Shown here: positions 51,976 through 61,593 of the stretch, one piece after another | Numbering within the stretch: position 1 is the stretch's first letter | Layout of the letters: each line of letters opens with the position of its first letter | Assembly: GCA_937996235.1 (NCBI GenBank) | Contig: CALKVK010000030.1 | Location: 62,001-126,000 of the forward strand | Direction: 5' to 3' | Length of the DNA: 64,000 bases | From: an uncultured bacterium | GTDB taxonomy: Bacteria; Planctomycetota; JAJSAM01; JAJVHW01 | Made by a program: the position numbers and the translations under genes | The notes under the pieces: model-generated | The model's database searches: none | What the model was told of the DNA's origin: nothing | The model's input: only the letters and a program-made list of their open reading frames with translations

Positions 51976-52403
51976 GCGAGGTGTTCCACACCGAGCAGAA
52001 GGTGCGGTTCCCGCACGTGGACGACGCGCGCGTCGTCTACTACCCGCAGTACCTCGACTACTGCCACCACGCGTTCGAGGACTTCCTCGAGTCGGGGTTC
52101 GGCACGAGCTACGCGACGATCTTCCGCGAGGAGCACGTCGGCTTCCCCGCCGTCCACCTCGACGTGGACTACTCGGCGCCGTCGGTCTTCGGCGACACGC
52201 TGCGGATCGCCGTCACGTGCACGCACCTCGGCACGAAGAGCCTCACGCTGCGCTACCGCATCGCGCGGGCGCGCGACGGCGTGCTCTGCGCCGACGCGCG
52301 CGTCACGATCGCGTGCGTCGCGATGCAGACCTTCCGCGCGCAGGAGATCCCGGCGCGCTTCCGCGCGTTCTTCGCGCGTCACCTGGAACAGGAGAACGGT
52401 TGA
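51972..52403 (+). CDS. 4HBT-like acyl-CoA thioesterase
   Basis: The 143-residue hotdog-fold protein has the YbgC/4-hydroxybenzoyl-CoA thioesterase pattern FPHVDDARVVYYPQYLDYCH, with the catalytic aspartate at about 16-17, then HLDVDYSAPSVFGDTLRIAV and VTIACVAMQT. It hydrolyses acyl-CoA; substrate unknown, possibly a branched or hydroxy-acyl-CoA of this pathway. It starts at GTG overlapping the carrier gene stop, and its own stop overlaps the aminopeptidase ATG. Confidence 0.88.
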   Translation: MSEVFHTEQKVRFPHVDDARVVYYPQYLDYCHHAFEDFLESGFGTSYATIFREEHVGFPAVHLDVDYSAPSVFGDTLRIAVTCTHLGTKSLTLRYRIARARDGVLCADARVTIACVAMQTFRAQEIPARFRAFFARHLEQENG

Positions 52404-54952
52404 TGCACGGGCACGAGCTGGGTCGGGGCGGCGCTGCGGGCGAGTTCGGCTGCCGCCATGCGGGAATCGCCGCGGGCGGCGGCAGGCGGCGCTTCGCGCT
52501 GCCCGGCGCGCCGGAGCGCTGGTCGCGCGACCGCCAGGTGGACGTGCGCCACATCCAGCTCGAGATCGAGGTCGACCCGCACGCCGAGGGCGACGCCGAC
52601 GCGCTGCGCGGCGTCGCGACCCACACCGTGCGCCCGTTCCGTGACGGGTTGACGGAGCTCGCCCTCGACTGCGTGGAGCTGACGGTCTCGAAGTGCACGG
52701 TCGGCGGCCGCAGCGCGCGCTTCGAGCACGAGTCGGGCACGCTGCGCATCGCGCTGCCCGCGGCGACGCGCCGCGGCCGCGACCTGCGCGTGGCCGTGCA
52801 CTACGCGGGCACGCCGCGGCGCGGGCTCTACTTCGTGCGGCCCGACGCGGACCGACCCGACAAGCGCGTCGAGGTGTGGAGCCAGGGGCAGGACGAGGAC
52901 GCGCGGCACTGGTTCCCGTGCTTCGACCACCCGGCCGAGAAGCAGACGAGCGAGATCGTCGTGACCGTGCCCGAGGGCTTCCGCGTGCTCTCGAACGGGC
53001 GGCTCGTCGGCGGGCGGCCGAAGCGTCAGCGCGGCGGCCGCACCACGTGGCACTGGCGCCTCGACCACGAGCACGTGACCTACCTGATGACCGTCGCGAT
53101 CGGCGCGTACGAGGTGCACGAGACGCGCTGGCGCGACGTGCCCGTGACGTACTGGTCGCCGCCCGGGCGGCTCGACGACGTGCGCCGCACGCTCGGCCGC
53201 ACGCCGCGCATGCTGACCCACTTCTCGCAGCGCACCGGCGTGCGCTACCCGTACCCGCAGTACGCGCAGGTCTTCGTGCAGGACTTCATCTTCGGCGGCA
53301 TGGAGAACACGTCCGCGACGACGCTGACCGATTCGGCCATCGTCGACCGGAGCGCCGAGGCGGAGACGTGGCTCGACTCGCTCGTCGCGCACGAGCTCGC
53401 GCACCAGTGGTTCGGCGACCTCGTCACGTGCCGCGACTGGTCCCACGGCTGGCTGAACGAGGGCTTCGCGACGTTCCTCGAGACGGTCTGGAAGCGCGCC
53501 GCGCACGGCACCGACGAGGAGGCGTACTACCGCATGGGCCAGCACGCCCAGTACCTCGCGGAGGACGCCGAGGGCTATCGACGGCCGATCGTGTGCCGCG
53601 AGTTCTACGAGCCCGTCGAGATCTTCGACCGGCACCTCTACCAGAAGGGCGCGAGCGTCCTGCACATGCTGGCCGTGGAACTCGGCGAGGAGCTCTTCTG
53701 GGAGTGCATCACGCACTACCTGACGCGCCACGCGGGCGGCTCCGTCGTCACGGACGACCTGCGCCGCGCGATCGAGGACGTGAGCGGCCGCAACCTCGAG
53801 TGGTTCTTCGACCAGTGGGTGCACCACGGCGGACATCCCGTGCTCGACGTGCACGTGAAGCGCGAGCGCCGCGGCGTGGCGCTGACCGTGCGGCAGAAGC
53901 AGGAGCCGGACGCGCTGACGCCGCGCTTCCGCTTCCCGCTCGACGTGCGCTTCGAGACGGAGAAGGGCAGCGTCGAGCGTACGTTCCGCATCGAGGGCGC
54001 CGAGCACACGTTCCACGTCGAGCTGCCCGGCAAGCTGCGCTGGGCGGCGGTCGACGCCGGCGCGCACCTGCTGCACGCGGGTGAGGTGCGGCAGTCCCCC
54101 GAGAGCTGGACCGCGGCGCTTGCGCACGACGGCGACGGCGCCACGCGCGTGCGCGCCGCGCGCGCCCTCGGCAAGGCGGCGACGCCTGCGGCCGTCGCGG
54201 CGCTCGCGGCGGCCCTCGAGGGCGACGCGCTCTGGTTCGTGCGCGCCGAGTGCGCGGCGGCCCTCGCCAAGGTGCGCACCGCCGCGGCGCGCGACGCGCT
54301 GCTCGCCGAGACGGGTCAGGAGGACCCGCGCGTGCGGCGCGCGATCGCGTCGGCGCTCGGCGCGTTCCGCCACGACGAGATCGCGGCCGAAGGGCTCCAC
54401 GAACTGCTCGGTGCGTCCGAGAGCTCACCCGGCGTGCTGCACGACGCGGCGATCGCGCTCGGGCGCACGCGCGTCGCGGAGGCGCGCGAGGCGCTCCTCG
54501 CGCTCTTCGAGCGGCCGTCGTGGAACGACATGGCCTGGCGCGGCGCGGTCACGGGCCTCGGCGAACTGGCCGACGACGCGGCGCTCGACGACGTGCTCGC
54601 GTGCACGGCGCAGAGCTGCCCGGACGCCGTGCGCGCAGCCGCGACGACCGCGCTCACGTACCTCGGACGCGATGTCCCGCGCGTGCGCGAGCGCCTCGAG
54701 GAGCTCGTCGCCGACCGCTGGCTGCGCGTGCAGATGTGCGCGGCGACGGCGCTCGCCGAGCGCTGCGAGGAGCGCTCCGTCGGCGTGCTGCGCGCGCACG
54801 CCGAGCGCGAGCTCGACGGCCGCGTGATGCGCGCGTGCCGCGTCGCCGCCGAGGCGATCGCGACGGGCCGCGGCCGCGACGAGGAGCTGCGCAAGCTGCG
54901 CGACCAGGTGGAGGACCTGCGCGCGACCGTGGCGAAGCAGCGCCGCGACTGA
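52403..54952 (+). CDS. M1-family aminopeptidase with C-terminal HEAT repeats
   Basis: The 849-residue protein has the M1 metallopeptidase core: an N-terminal beta domain, FIFGGMENTSATTLTD (the GxMEN motif, about 295-310), zinc motif HELAHQWFGDL (about 331-341) and the third ligand glutamate in HGWLNEGFATF (about 350-360). A catalytic tyrosine region is RHLYQKGASVLHML. From about 565 on come HEAT repeats (ATRVRAARALGKAATPAAVA; VRRAIASALGAFRHDEIAAE; VRAAATTALTYLG), with a short coiled-coil end. It has no signal peptide, so it is probably cytoplasmic. It overlaps the thioesterase stop by one base (TGATG). The pairing with the carboxylase operon is unexplained; amino-acid supply is a guess. Confidence 0.9.
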   Translation: MHGHELGRGGAAGEFGCRHAGIAAGGGRRRFALPGAPERWSRDRQVDVRHIQLEIEVDPHAEGDADALRGVATHTVRPFRDGLTELALDCVELTVSKCTVGGRSARFEHESGTLRIALPAATRRGRDLRVAVHYAGTPRRGLYFVRPDADRPDKRVEVWSQGQDEDARHWFPCFDHPAEKQTSEIVVTVPEGFRVLSNGRLVGGRPKRQRGGRTTWHWRLDHEHVTYLMTVAIGAYEVHETRWRDVPVTYWSPPGRLDDVRRTLGRTPRMLTHFSQRTGVRYPYPQYAQVFVQDFIFGGMENTSATTLTDSAIVDRSAEAETWLDSLVAHELAHQWFGDLVTCRDWSHGWLNEGFATFLETVWKRAAHGTDEEAYYRMGQHAQYLAEDAEGYRRPIVCREFYEPVEIFDRHLYQKGASVLHMLAVELGEELFWECITHYLTRHAGGSVVTDDLRRAIEDVSGRNLEWFFDQWVHHGGHPVLDVHVKRERRGVALTVRQKQEPDALTPRFRFPLDVRFETEKGSVERTFRIEGAEHTFHVELPGKLRWAAVDAGAHLLHAGEVRQSPESWTAALAHDGDGATRVRAARALGKAATPAAVAALAAALEGDALWFVRAECAAALAKVRTAAARDALLAETGQEDPRVRRAIASALGAFRHDEIAAEGLHELLGASESSPGVLHDAAIALGRTRVAEAREALLALFERPSWNDMAWRGAVTGLGELADDAALDDVLACTAQSCPDAVRAAATTALTYLGRDVPRVRERLEELVADRWLRVQMCAATALAERCEERSVGVLRAHAERELDGRVMRACRVAAEAIATGRGRDEELRKLRDQVEDLRATVAKQRRD

Positions 54953-54976
54953 GACCGCGCTGCGGCGCGCGCCCCG

Positions 54977-55891
54977 TCAGCGGCCGACGCGCACGTCGGC
55001 GCCGTCGGTGACGGAGACGTCCTGCTCGCGGCCGTCGCCGTGGCGCACGCGGTGCGTTCCGGGGGGCACGCCCTCCCAGCGCGCGCGGAACTGGAGGTCC
55101 GTGTTCAGGCGCGGCGCGGGGATGCCGAGCGTTCCGCCGAGCAGCAGCACGGCGCTCGCGTCCTCGCACACCACCGTGCCGCCGCCCGCGGGCTGCGCCT
55201 CGGCGTCGAACTCGACGAACTCGCCCGGGGAGACGTCGGCGCGACGTGCCGTCCACTGGTGTCCCGCGGTGCGCGCCGCGACGACGCACGCGCCGGGCGC
55301 GAACTCCTCGGCGTCCCAGGGCTGCGGCGGCGCGAGCAGGCGGTAGGCGTTGCCCTTGCCGGTGCGCGCGTCGAAGAGCGCGATGAAGAGTCCGACCTGC
55401 GGGTCGCGCACCGCGGTCGCGCAGGCCGCGGGGGCGGTCGCCGTGGGCTCCACGTAGAGCGTGAGCTGATCGGGCCCGCCCGCGCTCGGGGAGGTGCGCA
55501 CGCGGATGCGCGCGCGCTCGGGCATCGCGAACTCGATCGGCTCCGCGGGCGGCTCCGCGGGCAGGACGCCCGTGGCGTCCGCCATCCACAACATGCGGCG
55601 CTCCGCGGGCGTCGGCGCCGCCTCGCTGCGGATGTGCCAGTGCCGGCCGGGAAGGCCTTCGAACTGGAAGACGCGCTCCTCGTCCACGATCACGCCCTCG
55701 TAGGGCGACGCGTCGTCGACGTGCTCCCCGACCGCGACGTGGAGGGTGTCGTTCCACGGCTGCGGGCCGGTGACGCGGAAGCGGTACCAGAGCGGCGTGG
55801 CGGGAACGGGCGCGGGCGGCTTCGAGCAGCCGCTCCACCCGCAGCCCGCGACGAGGAGCGCCGCGGCGGCCGCGAGCGCCGTGCGCCTCAC
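54977..55891 (-). CDS. Lipoprotein of unknown function
   Basis: The 304-residue product starts at GTG 55891, overlapping the hydratase stop by GTGA. It has a lipoprotein signal peptide with lipobox VAGC and a Cys-rich mature start (CGWSGCSKPPAPVPATP). The rest is a beta-rich soluble domain (WYRFRVTGPQPWNDTLHVAV; RARIRVRTSPSAGGPDQLTL) with paired cysteines at ACATAVRD and GACVVAART. I do not recognise a family. It is the last of a four-gene minus-strand run. Confidence 0.7.
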   Translation of the reverse strand: MRRTALAAAAALLVAGCGWSGCSKPPAPVPATPLWYRFRVTGPQPWNDTLHVAVGEHVDDASPYEGVIVDEERVFQFEGLPGRHWHIRSEAAPTPAERRMLWMADATGVLPAEPPAEPIEFAMPERARIRVRTSPSAGGPDQLTLYVEPTATAPAACATAVRDPQVGLFIALFDARTGKGNAYRLLAPPQPWDAEEFAPGACVVAARTAGHQWTARRADVSPGEFVEFDAEAQPAGGGTVVCEDASAVLLLGGTLGIPAPRLNTDLQFRARWEGVPPGTHRVRHGDGREQDVSVTDGADVRVGR

Positions 55892-56661
55892 GCGCCGTCC
55901 CTGCGCGCGCGCTTCTCGAGGAACGCGGTCATGCGCGCCATCTTCTCGTCGCTCTCGAAGAGCACGGCCTGTGCGAGCTGCTCGACCAGCGTGCCCGTCT
56001 GGTGCCCCGCGCGGCTCGACGTGTTGAGCGCGATCTTCGCGAGTCGCACGGCGAGCGCACCCTGCTTCGCGATCTCGCCCGCCAGCTCGGCGGCGGCCGC
56101 GAGCACCTCGGCGTCGTCCACCACGCGGTTGACGAGGCCGATGCGCTCCGCCTCGTCGGCGCCCACCATGCGGCCGGTGAACACGATCTCGCGCGCACGG
56201 CCGAGTCCGACGAGCCGTGGCAGGCGCTGCGTGCCGCCCGCGGCCGGGATGATCCCGAGCGCGACCTCCGGCTGCCCGAGCTTCGCCGAGCGGCCCGCGA
56301 CGCGCAGGTCGCACGCCATCGCCAGCTCGCAGCCGCCGCCGAGCGCGTACCCCGTGATCGCTGCGATCGTGGGACACGGCAGGTCCTCGACGCGCTGGAA
56401 GAGGCGCGCGTTGATGACCTGCAGCGCCTCGCGCGCGCGGCGCTCGCGGAGCTGCGCGATGTCGGCGCCCGCGGCGAACGCCTTGCCGCCGGCGCCCGAG
56501 AGCACCGCGACGCGCACGGAGTCGTCGGACTCGAGCGCGTCGCACGCGCGGTGCAGGTCGTCGATCATCGCCTGGTCGATGGCGTTGCGCTTCTCGGGCC
56601 GGTTCAGGACGACGTGCGCGATGCCGTGCTCGACCGCGTAGGTGATGTTCTCGTAGCTCAT
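55888..56661 (-). CDS. Enoyl-CoA hydratase (crotonase)
   Basis: The 257-residue crotonase has both catalytic glutamates: ALGGGCELAMACDLRVA (about 104-120, E in GGGCE) and GQPEVALGIIPAAGGTQRL (about 127-145, E in PEVALG). The oxyanion-hole segment is AFAAGADIAQLRE. It should hydrate short or medium trans-2-enoyl-CoA. It is downstream of the zinc-type dehydrogenase gene with a 36-base gap, and the lipoprotein gene overlaps its end. Confidence 0.93.
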   Translation of the reverse strand: MSYENITYAVEHGIAHVVLNRPEKRNAIDQAMIDDLHRACDALESDDSVRVAVLSGAGGKAFAAGADIAQLRERRAREALQVINARLFQRVEDLPCPTIAAITGYALGGGCELAMACDLRVAGRSAKLGQPEVALGIIPAAGGTQRLPRLVGLGRAREIVFTGRMVGADEAERIGLVNRVVDDAEVLAAAAELAGEIAKQGALAVRLAKIALNTSSRAGHQTGTLVEQLAQAVLFESDEKMARMTAFLEKRARRDGA

Positions 56662-56697
56662 GGGCGTCTCCGGGAGTTCGACGCGCGGACCGCGGCG

Positions 56698-57738
<1,041 letters not shown>

Positions 57739-57742
57739 GCGT

Positions 57743-58552
57743 TCACTCTCCTCGGAAGTCGGCGCGGCGCTTCTCCGTGAAGGCCGCGATGCCCTCGCGG
57801 GCGTCCGCGCTGGCGAAGAGCCGCTGCTGCAGCTCGCGTTCGAGCGCGAGTCCCTGCTCGAGCCCCACCTCGGCGCCCGTGTGGCACGCGCGCTTGATGA
57901 GGCCGACCGCGAGCGACGCCTTCGCGGGCGGGCAGAACGAGCGCGCGTGCTCGAGCACCTGCGCGCGGAACTCGGCCTCGCTCGCGGCGTCGATCGCGCG
58001 CGTGACGAGCCCGGCCTCGAGCGCGGCGTCGAGCGCGAGGTTGTCGCCGGCCGTCAGGAGGTCGATCGCGCGCGCCTTCCCGACGAGCCGCGTCATGCGC
58101 TGCGTGCCGCCGGTCCCGGGGAGCACGCCCAGCGCGACCTCGGGGAGGCCGACGAGGATCTGCTTCGCGCCCGGTCCCGTGCGCCGCCACGCGATGCGCA
58201 GGTCGGCCGCGAGCGCGATCTCGAGCCCGCCGCCGACCGTGTGTCCGTTCAGGGCGGCGATCACCAGCTTCGGCGTGTGCTCGAGGCGCAGGAGCGTCTC
58301 GTTCGCGTGCAGACAGAAGTAGTACTTGTAGCGGGGCGTGACGCGATCGAGCATCGCGATGTCGGCGCCGGCGCAGAAGAAGCGGTCGCCGGCCCCGGTC
58401 AGGACGATCACGTGCACCGCGTCGTCGAAACGCGCCCGCAGGATGGCGTCGTCGAGCTCCCGGTGGAGCTCGTAGGTGTAGCAGTTCGCGGGCGGCGCGT
58501 TCAGGGTGAGGATCGCCACGGGTCCGTCGGTGGCGTAGTCGACGAGCGGCAT
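57743..58552 (-). CDS. Enoyl-CoA hydratase (crotonase)
   Basis: The 269-residue crotonase has FFCAGADIAMLDRV (about 60-73), TVGGGLEIALAADLRIAW (E in GGGLE, about 112) and LPEVALGVLPGTGGTQRM (second glutamate in PEVALG), so both catalytic residues are present. The insert RRTGPGAKQI before the second motif is slightly longer than usual. It is the first gene of the run with the zinc-type dehydrogenase, second crotonase and lipoprotein. An AGGAG site precedes the ATG. Confidence 0.92.
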   Translation of the reverse strand: MPLVDYATDGPVAILTLNAPPANCYTYELHRELDDAILRARFDDAVHVIVLTGAGDRFFCAGADIAMLDRVTPRYKYYFCLHANETLLRLEHTPKLVIAALNGHTVGGGLEIALAADLRIAWRRTGPGAKQILVGLPEVALGVLPGTGGTQRMTRLVGKARAIDLLTAGDNLALDAALEAGLVTRAIDAASEAEFRAQVLEHARSFCPPAKASLAVGLIKRACHTGAEVGLEQGLALERELQQRLFASADAREGIAAFTEKRRADFRGE

Positions 58553-58693
58553 CGCGTGCTCCTGTCGGACGGCGACCGGGGCGGGCCCGCGGCGGCCCTC
58601 GGCGAGGCGCTCACGGCCCCGCCGGGACGCAGCGCGGAAGGTACCGGAGAGGCCGGGCGGACCCGTCCCGAAAGGAAGCGGAGGAACGGCGGC

Positions 58694-59458
58694 GTGAACG
58701 GCGATCGACGGCGCGTCGCGCTGGTGACGGGAGGCAGCCGCGGCATCGGTCTCGCGGTCGCGCGGGCGCTCGCGATCGCGGGCCACGACGTGGCGATCGC
58801 GGCGCGCGACGCCGAGCGCGCGGCGGCGGCGGTGGCGGAGCTCGAAGGGCTCGGCGCGCGCGCGTTCGCCGTGGCGATGGACGTCCGCCGCGAGGACGAC
58901 GTGGACGAGGCGATCGGGGCGATCGCGGCCGTGCTCGGCGCGCCGCTGGTGGTCGTCAACAACGCGGGCGTCGCGTCGGCGACCCCGTTCACGAAGCTCT
59001 CGGCGGCCGAGTGGGACGACGCGCTCGCGGTGAACGCGCGCGGTCCGTTCCTCGTCACGCGCGCCTGCCTGCCCGCGATGCTCGAGACCGGCTTCGGGCG
59101 CATCGTGAACGTCGCCAGCACCGCGGCGCTCGAGGGCGTGCCGTACGCTGCGCACTACGCGGCGTCCAAGCACGCGCTGCTCGGACTCACGCGCTCGCTC
59201 GCGCGCGAGGTCGCGAAGAAGGGCGTGACCGTCAACTGCGTCTGCCCCGGCTTCGTGGACACCCACATGACCGAGCGCTCAGTCGAGAACATCGTCCGCG
59301 CGACCGGACGCACGCCCGAGCAGGCGCGCGCGGCGCTCGCCGCGAACAGCCCGCAGCAGCGGCTCATCCGCCCGGAGGAGGTCGCGTCCGCCGTCGCGTA
59401 CCTCGCGAGCGACGCCGCCTCGGCCGTGAACGGCGAGACGCTCGTCGTCAACGGCTGA
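58694..59458 (+). CDS. Short-chain dehydrogenase/reductase (FabG-like)
   Basis: The 254-residue SDR has cofactor motif VTGGSRGIGLAVARALA (about 11-27), NNAG at about 90, catalytic serine in VNVASTAALEGVPYAAHYAA and the YxxxK pair in YAASKHALLGLTRSLA (about 153-168), and VNCVCPGFVDTHM (about 181-193). FabG-type members reduce 3-oxoacyl thioesters or act as 3-hydroxyacyl-CoA dehydrogenases. It is divergent from the crotonase run across a 141-base gap, with GGAGG before the GTG start. Confidence 0.93.
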   Translation: MNGDRRRVALVTGGSRGIGLAVARALAIAGHDVAIAARDAERAAAAVAELEGLGARAFAVAMDVRREDDVDEAIGAIAAVLGAPLVVVNNAGVASATPFTKLSAAEWDDALAVNARGPFLVTRACLPAMLETGFGRIVNVASTAALEGVPYAAHYAASKHALLGLTRSLAREVAKKGVTVNCVCPGFVDTHMTERSVENIVRATGRTPEQARAALAANSPQQRLIRPEEVASAVAYLASDAASAVNGETLVVNG

Positions 59459-59547
59459 CGACGAGCGTCTCCTTCATCGTTCGCGCTCCGGACCGCGGAT
59501 GGGCGGTTGCAGTGCCGGCCCGCCCTCGTCGCCCGGAACGGATCGGT

Positions 59548-61332
59548 TCAGTTCAGACGTGTGATGCGTCCGCCGGTCGGCACGCCGAACGGCTGCGCGA
59601 GGGACTGCACGTACGCGATCAGCGCATCGAGGTCCACTGCGCCGCCGACCAGGCTCGTGCCGCCGAGCAGCACGGTGAACCCGTCGCCGCCGCCTGCAAG
59701 GAAGCTGTTGACCGTGACCGTGTACGTCGCCGTCGCGTCGATGGGCGCGCCGTTGACGAAGATGTCGGCGAGCGCGACGCGCTGCCCGACGGGCTGCGCC
59801 GCGTCCCACGTGTACGTGATGCCGGACGGCTGCAGCACGCGGTTGACGCTCCACTGCTGCTCCAGCAGGTCGTCGATCTGCGCGCCGGTCAGGTCCATCT
59901 GCACGAGCGAGTTGCCGAACGGCTGGATCGTGAAGAGCGCACCCCACGTGACGGTGCCCGCGGCCAGATCCGCCCGGACGCCCCCGGGGTTCATGAACGC
60001 GACGTCGGTGCCCATCGCCGCCCGCTGCGCATCGGCGATGAAGTTGCCGAGGTCGGATTCACCGGCCCCGTTCTGTGTACGCGTGAGACCCGCGGACGCG
60101 GTGCCGATCACCTGGTTGACGAGCGGCGCGACGCTCGCCTCGGCGTCCGCGGCGAGCTGCGCGATCTCGGCCACCGGGTTGAGGCCCGGGCCGTCGTCGG
60201 CCCACGTGGTGACGACCGCGGCGGTCGCGTGCGTGACGTCGCCGGTCGTGCAGTCGATGGTCAGGCGGATGTCCGAGTACGCGGTGCTCGCCGAGAAGGA
60301 CTGCGTGACGAGCATCGGCGTGCCGTGCGCGTTCGTCAGGACCGCGTTCGTGAACGAGTGCGTGTGGCCGGAGACCACCACGTCCACGGCGTCGTCGAGA
60401 CGGTCGACGATCGAGACGATCGTCCCCGAGACCGCGCCCGCCGCACGCGTGTCGCCCGTGAAGGAACTCTGCGAGCCGCCCTCGTGGATCAGCACGACGA
60501 TGGTCTCGACGCCCTCGCGACGCAGGGCTCCCACTGCATCGTTGATGGCGTCGGCCTCGTCGCGGAACGTGAGGCCCGCGACGCCCGAGGGCGTGACGAT
60601 CGTCGGCGTCGTCTTCGTCACGGCGCCGACGAAGCCGATCTTGATGCCTGCGACGCTGCGGATCTGGAATGCGGGCAGGAGCGTCTTGCCCGTCGCCGTG
60701 TCGACGACGTTCGCGCACACGTAGGGCACGTCCGAGCCGCCCCACGGGTCCTCGAGGAACGGGCCGTTCGGGTGGTTCCCGCCCTTGAGGAGGCGCAGCA
60801 GCTCGGCACGTCCCTCGTCGAACTCGTGGTTGCCCAGCGCGCCGACAACCTGCCACTTCTTCTTGCCGCGCCCCCCGAGACGCTTGTTCATCAGGTTCAG
60901 GAACTCGATCGACGGCTCGTCCTGCAGCAGCGCCGACGCCGGCGGGGACGCGCCGACGTGGTCGCCCGCGTGCACGAGGAACGCGCGGTCGCCGTAGTCG
61001 CGGGCCGCGGCAAGCAGGTACGAAGCGAGCACCGCCGCGCTGCCGACCGGACGCCCGGCGACGGTGCGCCCCGTCGAGAGCTGGCCGTGGAAGTCGTTGA
61101 TGCCGAGCAGCTTCACGTCCACGGTCGTGCAGTTCGGCGACGCGACACGAGAGAGCGAGACCGCCTGCCGCGCCGTCTCGCGCAGTTCCACACCGTCGTC
61201 GTCGTGGTCGTCGCCGTCTCCGCCGCAGCCGCAGCCCGCGCGGGCCCACGGCGCCAGAGCGCCGAGGCAGAGAGCAGCGGCCAGCACCAGGGCGCGCTGC
61301 CCGAGCGCCCGTCCCTTCCCGTTCGTCGCCAT
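59548..61332 (-). CDS. Secreted 5'-nucleotidase/UshA-like protein
   Basis: The 594-residue protein starts at ATG 61332 behind GGAGGAGG. It has a signal peptide (LGQRALVLAAALCLGALAPW) and then a cysteine and aspartate-rich stretch (CGCGGDGDDHDDDG, about 33-46). The metallophosphatase domain has KLLGINDFHGQLS, FLVHAGDHVGASPPA, VVGALGNHEFDEG and VVVSGHTHSFT. The 5'-nucleotidase C-terminal domain has FIADAQRAAMGTDVAFMNPG and YTVTVNSFLAGGGDGFTVLL. Members hydrolyse nucleotides, UDP-sugars or 2',3'-cyclic nucleotides. Location is periplasm or surface. Confidence 0.92.
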   Translation of the reverse strand: MATNGKGRALGQRALVLAAALCLGALAPWARAGCGCGGDGDDHDDDGVELRETARQAVSLSRVASPNCTTVDVKLLGINDFHGQLSTGRTVAGRPVGSAAVLASYLLAAARDYGDRAFLVHAGDHVGASPPASALLQDEPSIEFLNLMNKRLGGRGKKKWQVVGALGNHEFDEGRAELLRLLKGGNHPNGPFLEDPWGGSDVPYVCANVVDTATGKTLLPAFQIRSVAGIKIGFVGAVTKTTPTIVTPSGVAGLTFRDEADAINDAVGALRREGVETIVVLIHEGGSQSSFTGDTRAAGAVSGTIVSIVDRLDDAVDVVVSGHTHSFTNAVLTNAHGTPMLVTQSFSASTAYSDIRLTIDCTTGDVTHATAAVVTTWADDGPGLNPVAEIAQLAADAEASVAPLVNQVIGTASAGLTRTQNGAGESDLGNFIADAQRAAMGTDVAFMNPGGVRADLAAGTVTWGALFTIQPFGNSLVQMDLTGAQIDDLLEQQWSVNRVLQPSGITYTWDAAQPVGQRVALADIFVNGAPIDATATYTVTVNSFLAGGGDGFTVLLGGTSLVGGAVDLDALIAYVQSLAQPFGVPTGGRITRLN

Positions 61333-61593
61333 CGCATCCTCCTCCGTCGAGCACCTGTCCGCAGCACGACGACGGAACGCCCGCGCCGCACGGCGTCTCC
61401 GGTGCCGAGAGTCGGGGCCGTCGATGGCGTCGCGATGACGTGGCGGTGAACTCGTGGCGAATGCGCGCGACGCCGCGCGGCAGCGTTGCGGGCGCGCGAA
61501 GCGCGCGTGGAGAAGAGGTCGCATCTTCACGAACCACGGCCGTGCGCGTTACGCTCCGTCCGGCGGGGGCGCTGGCGGGCGCGGAGGCGCGTG

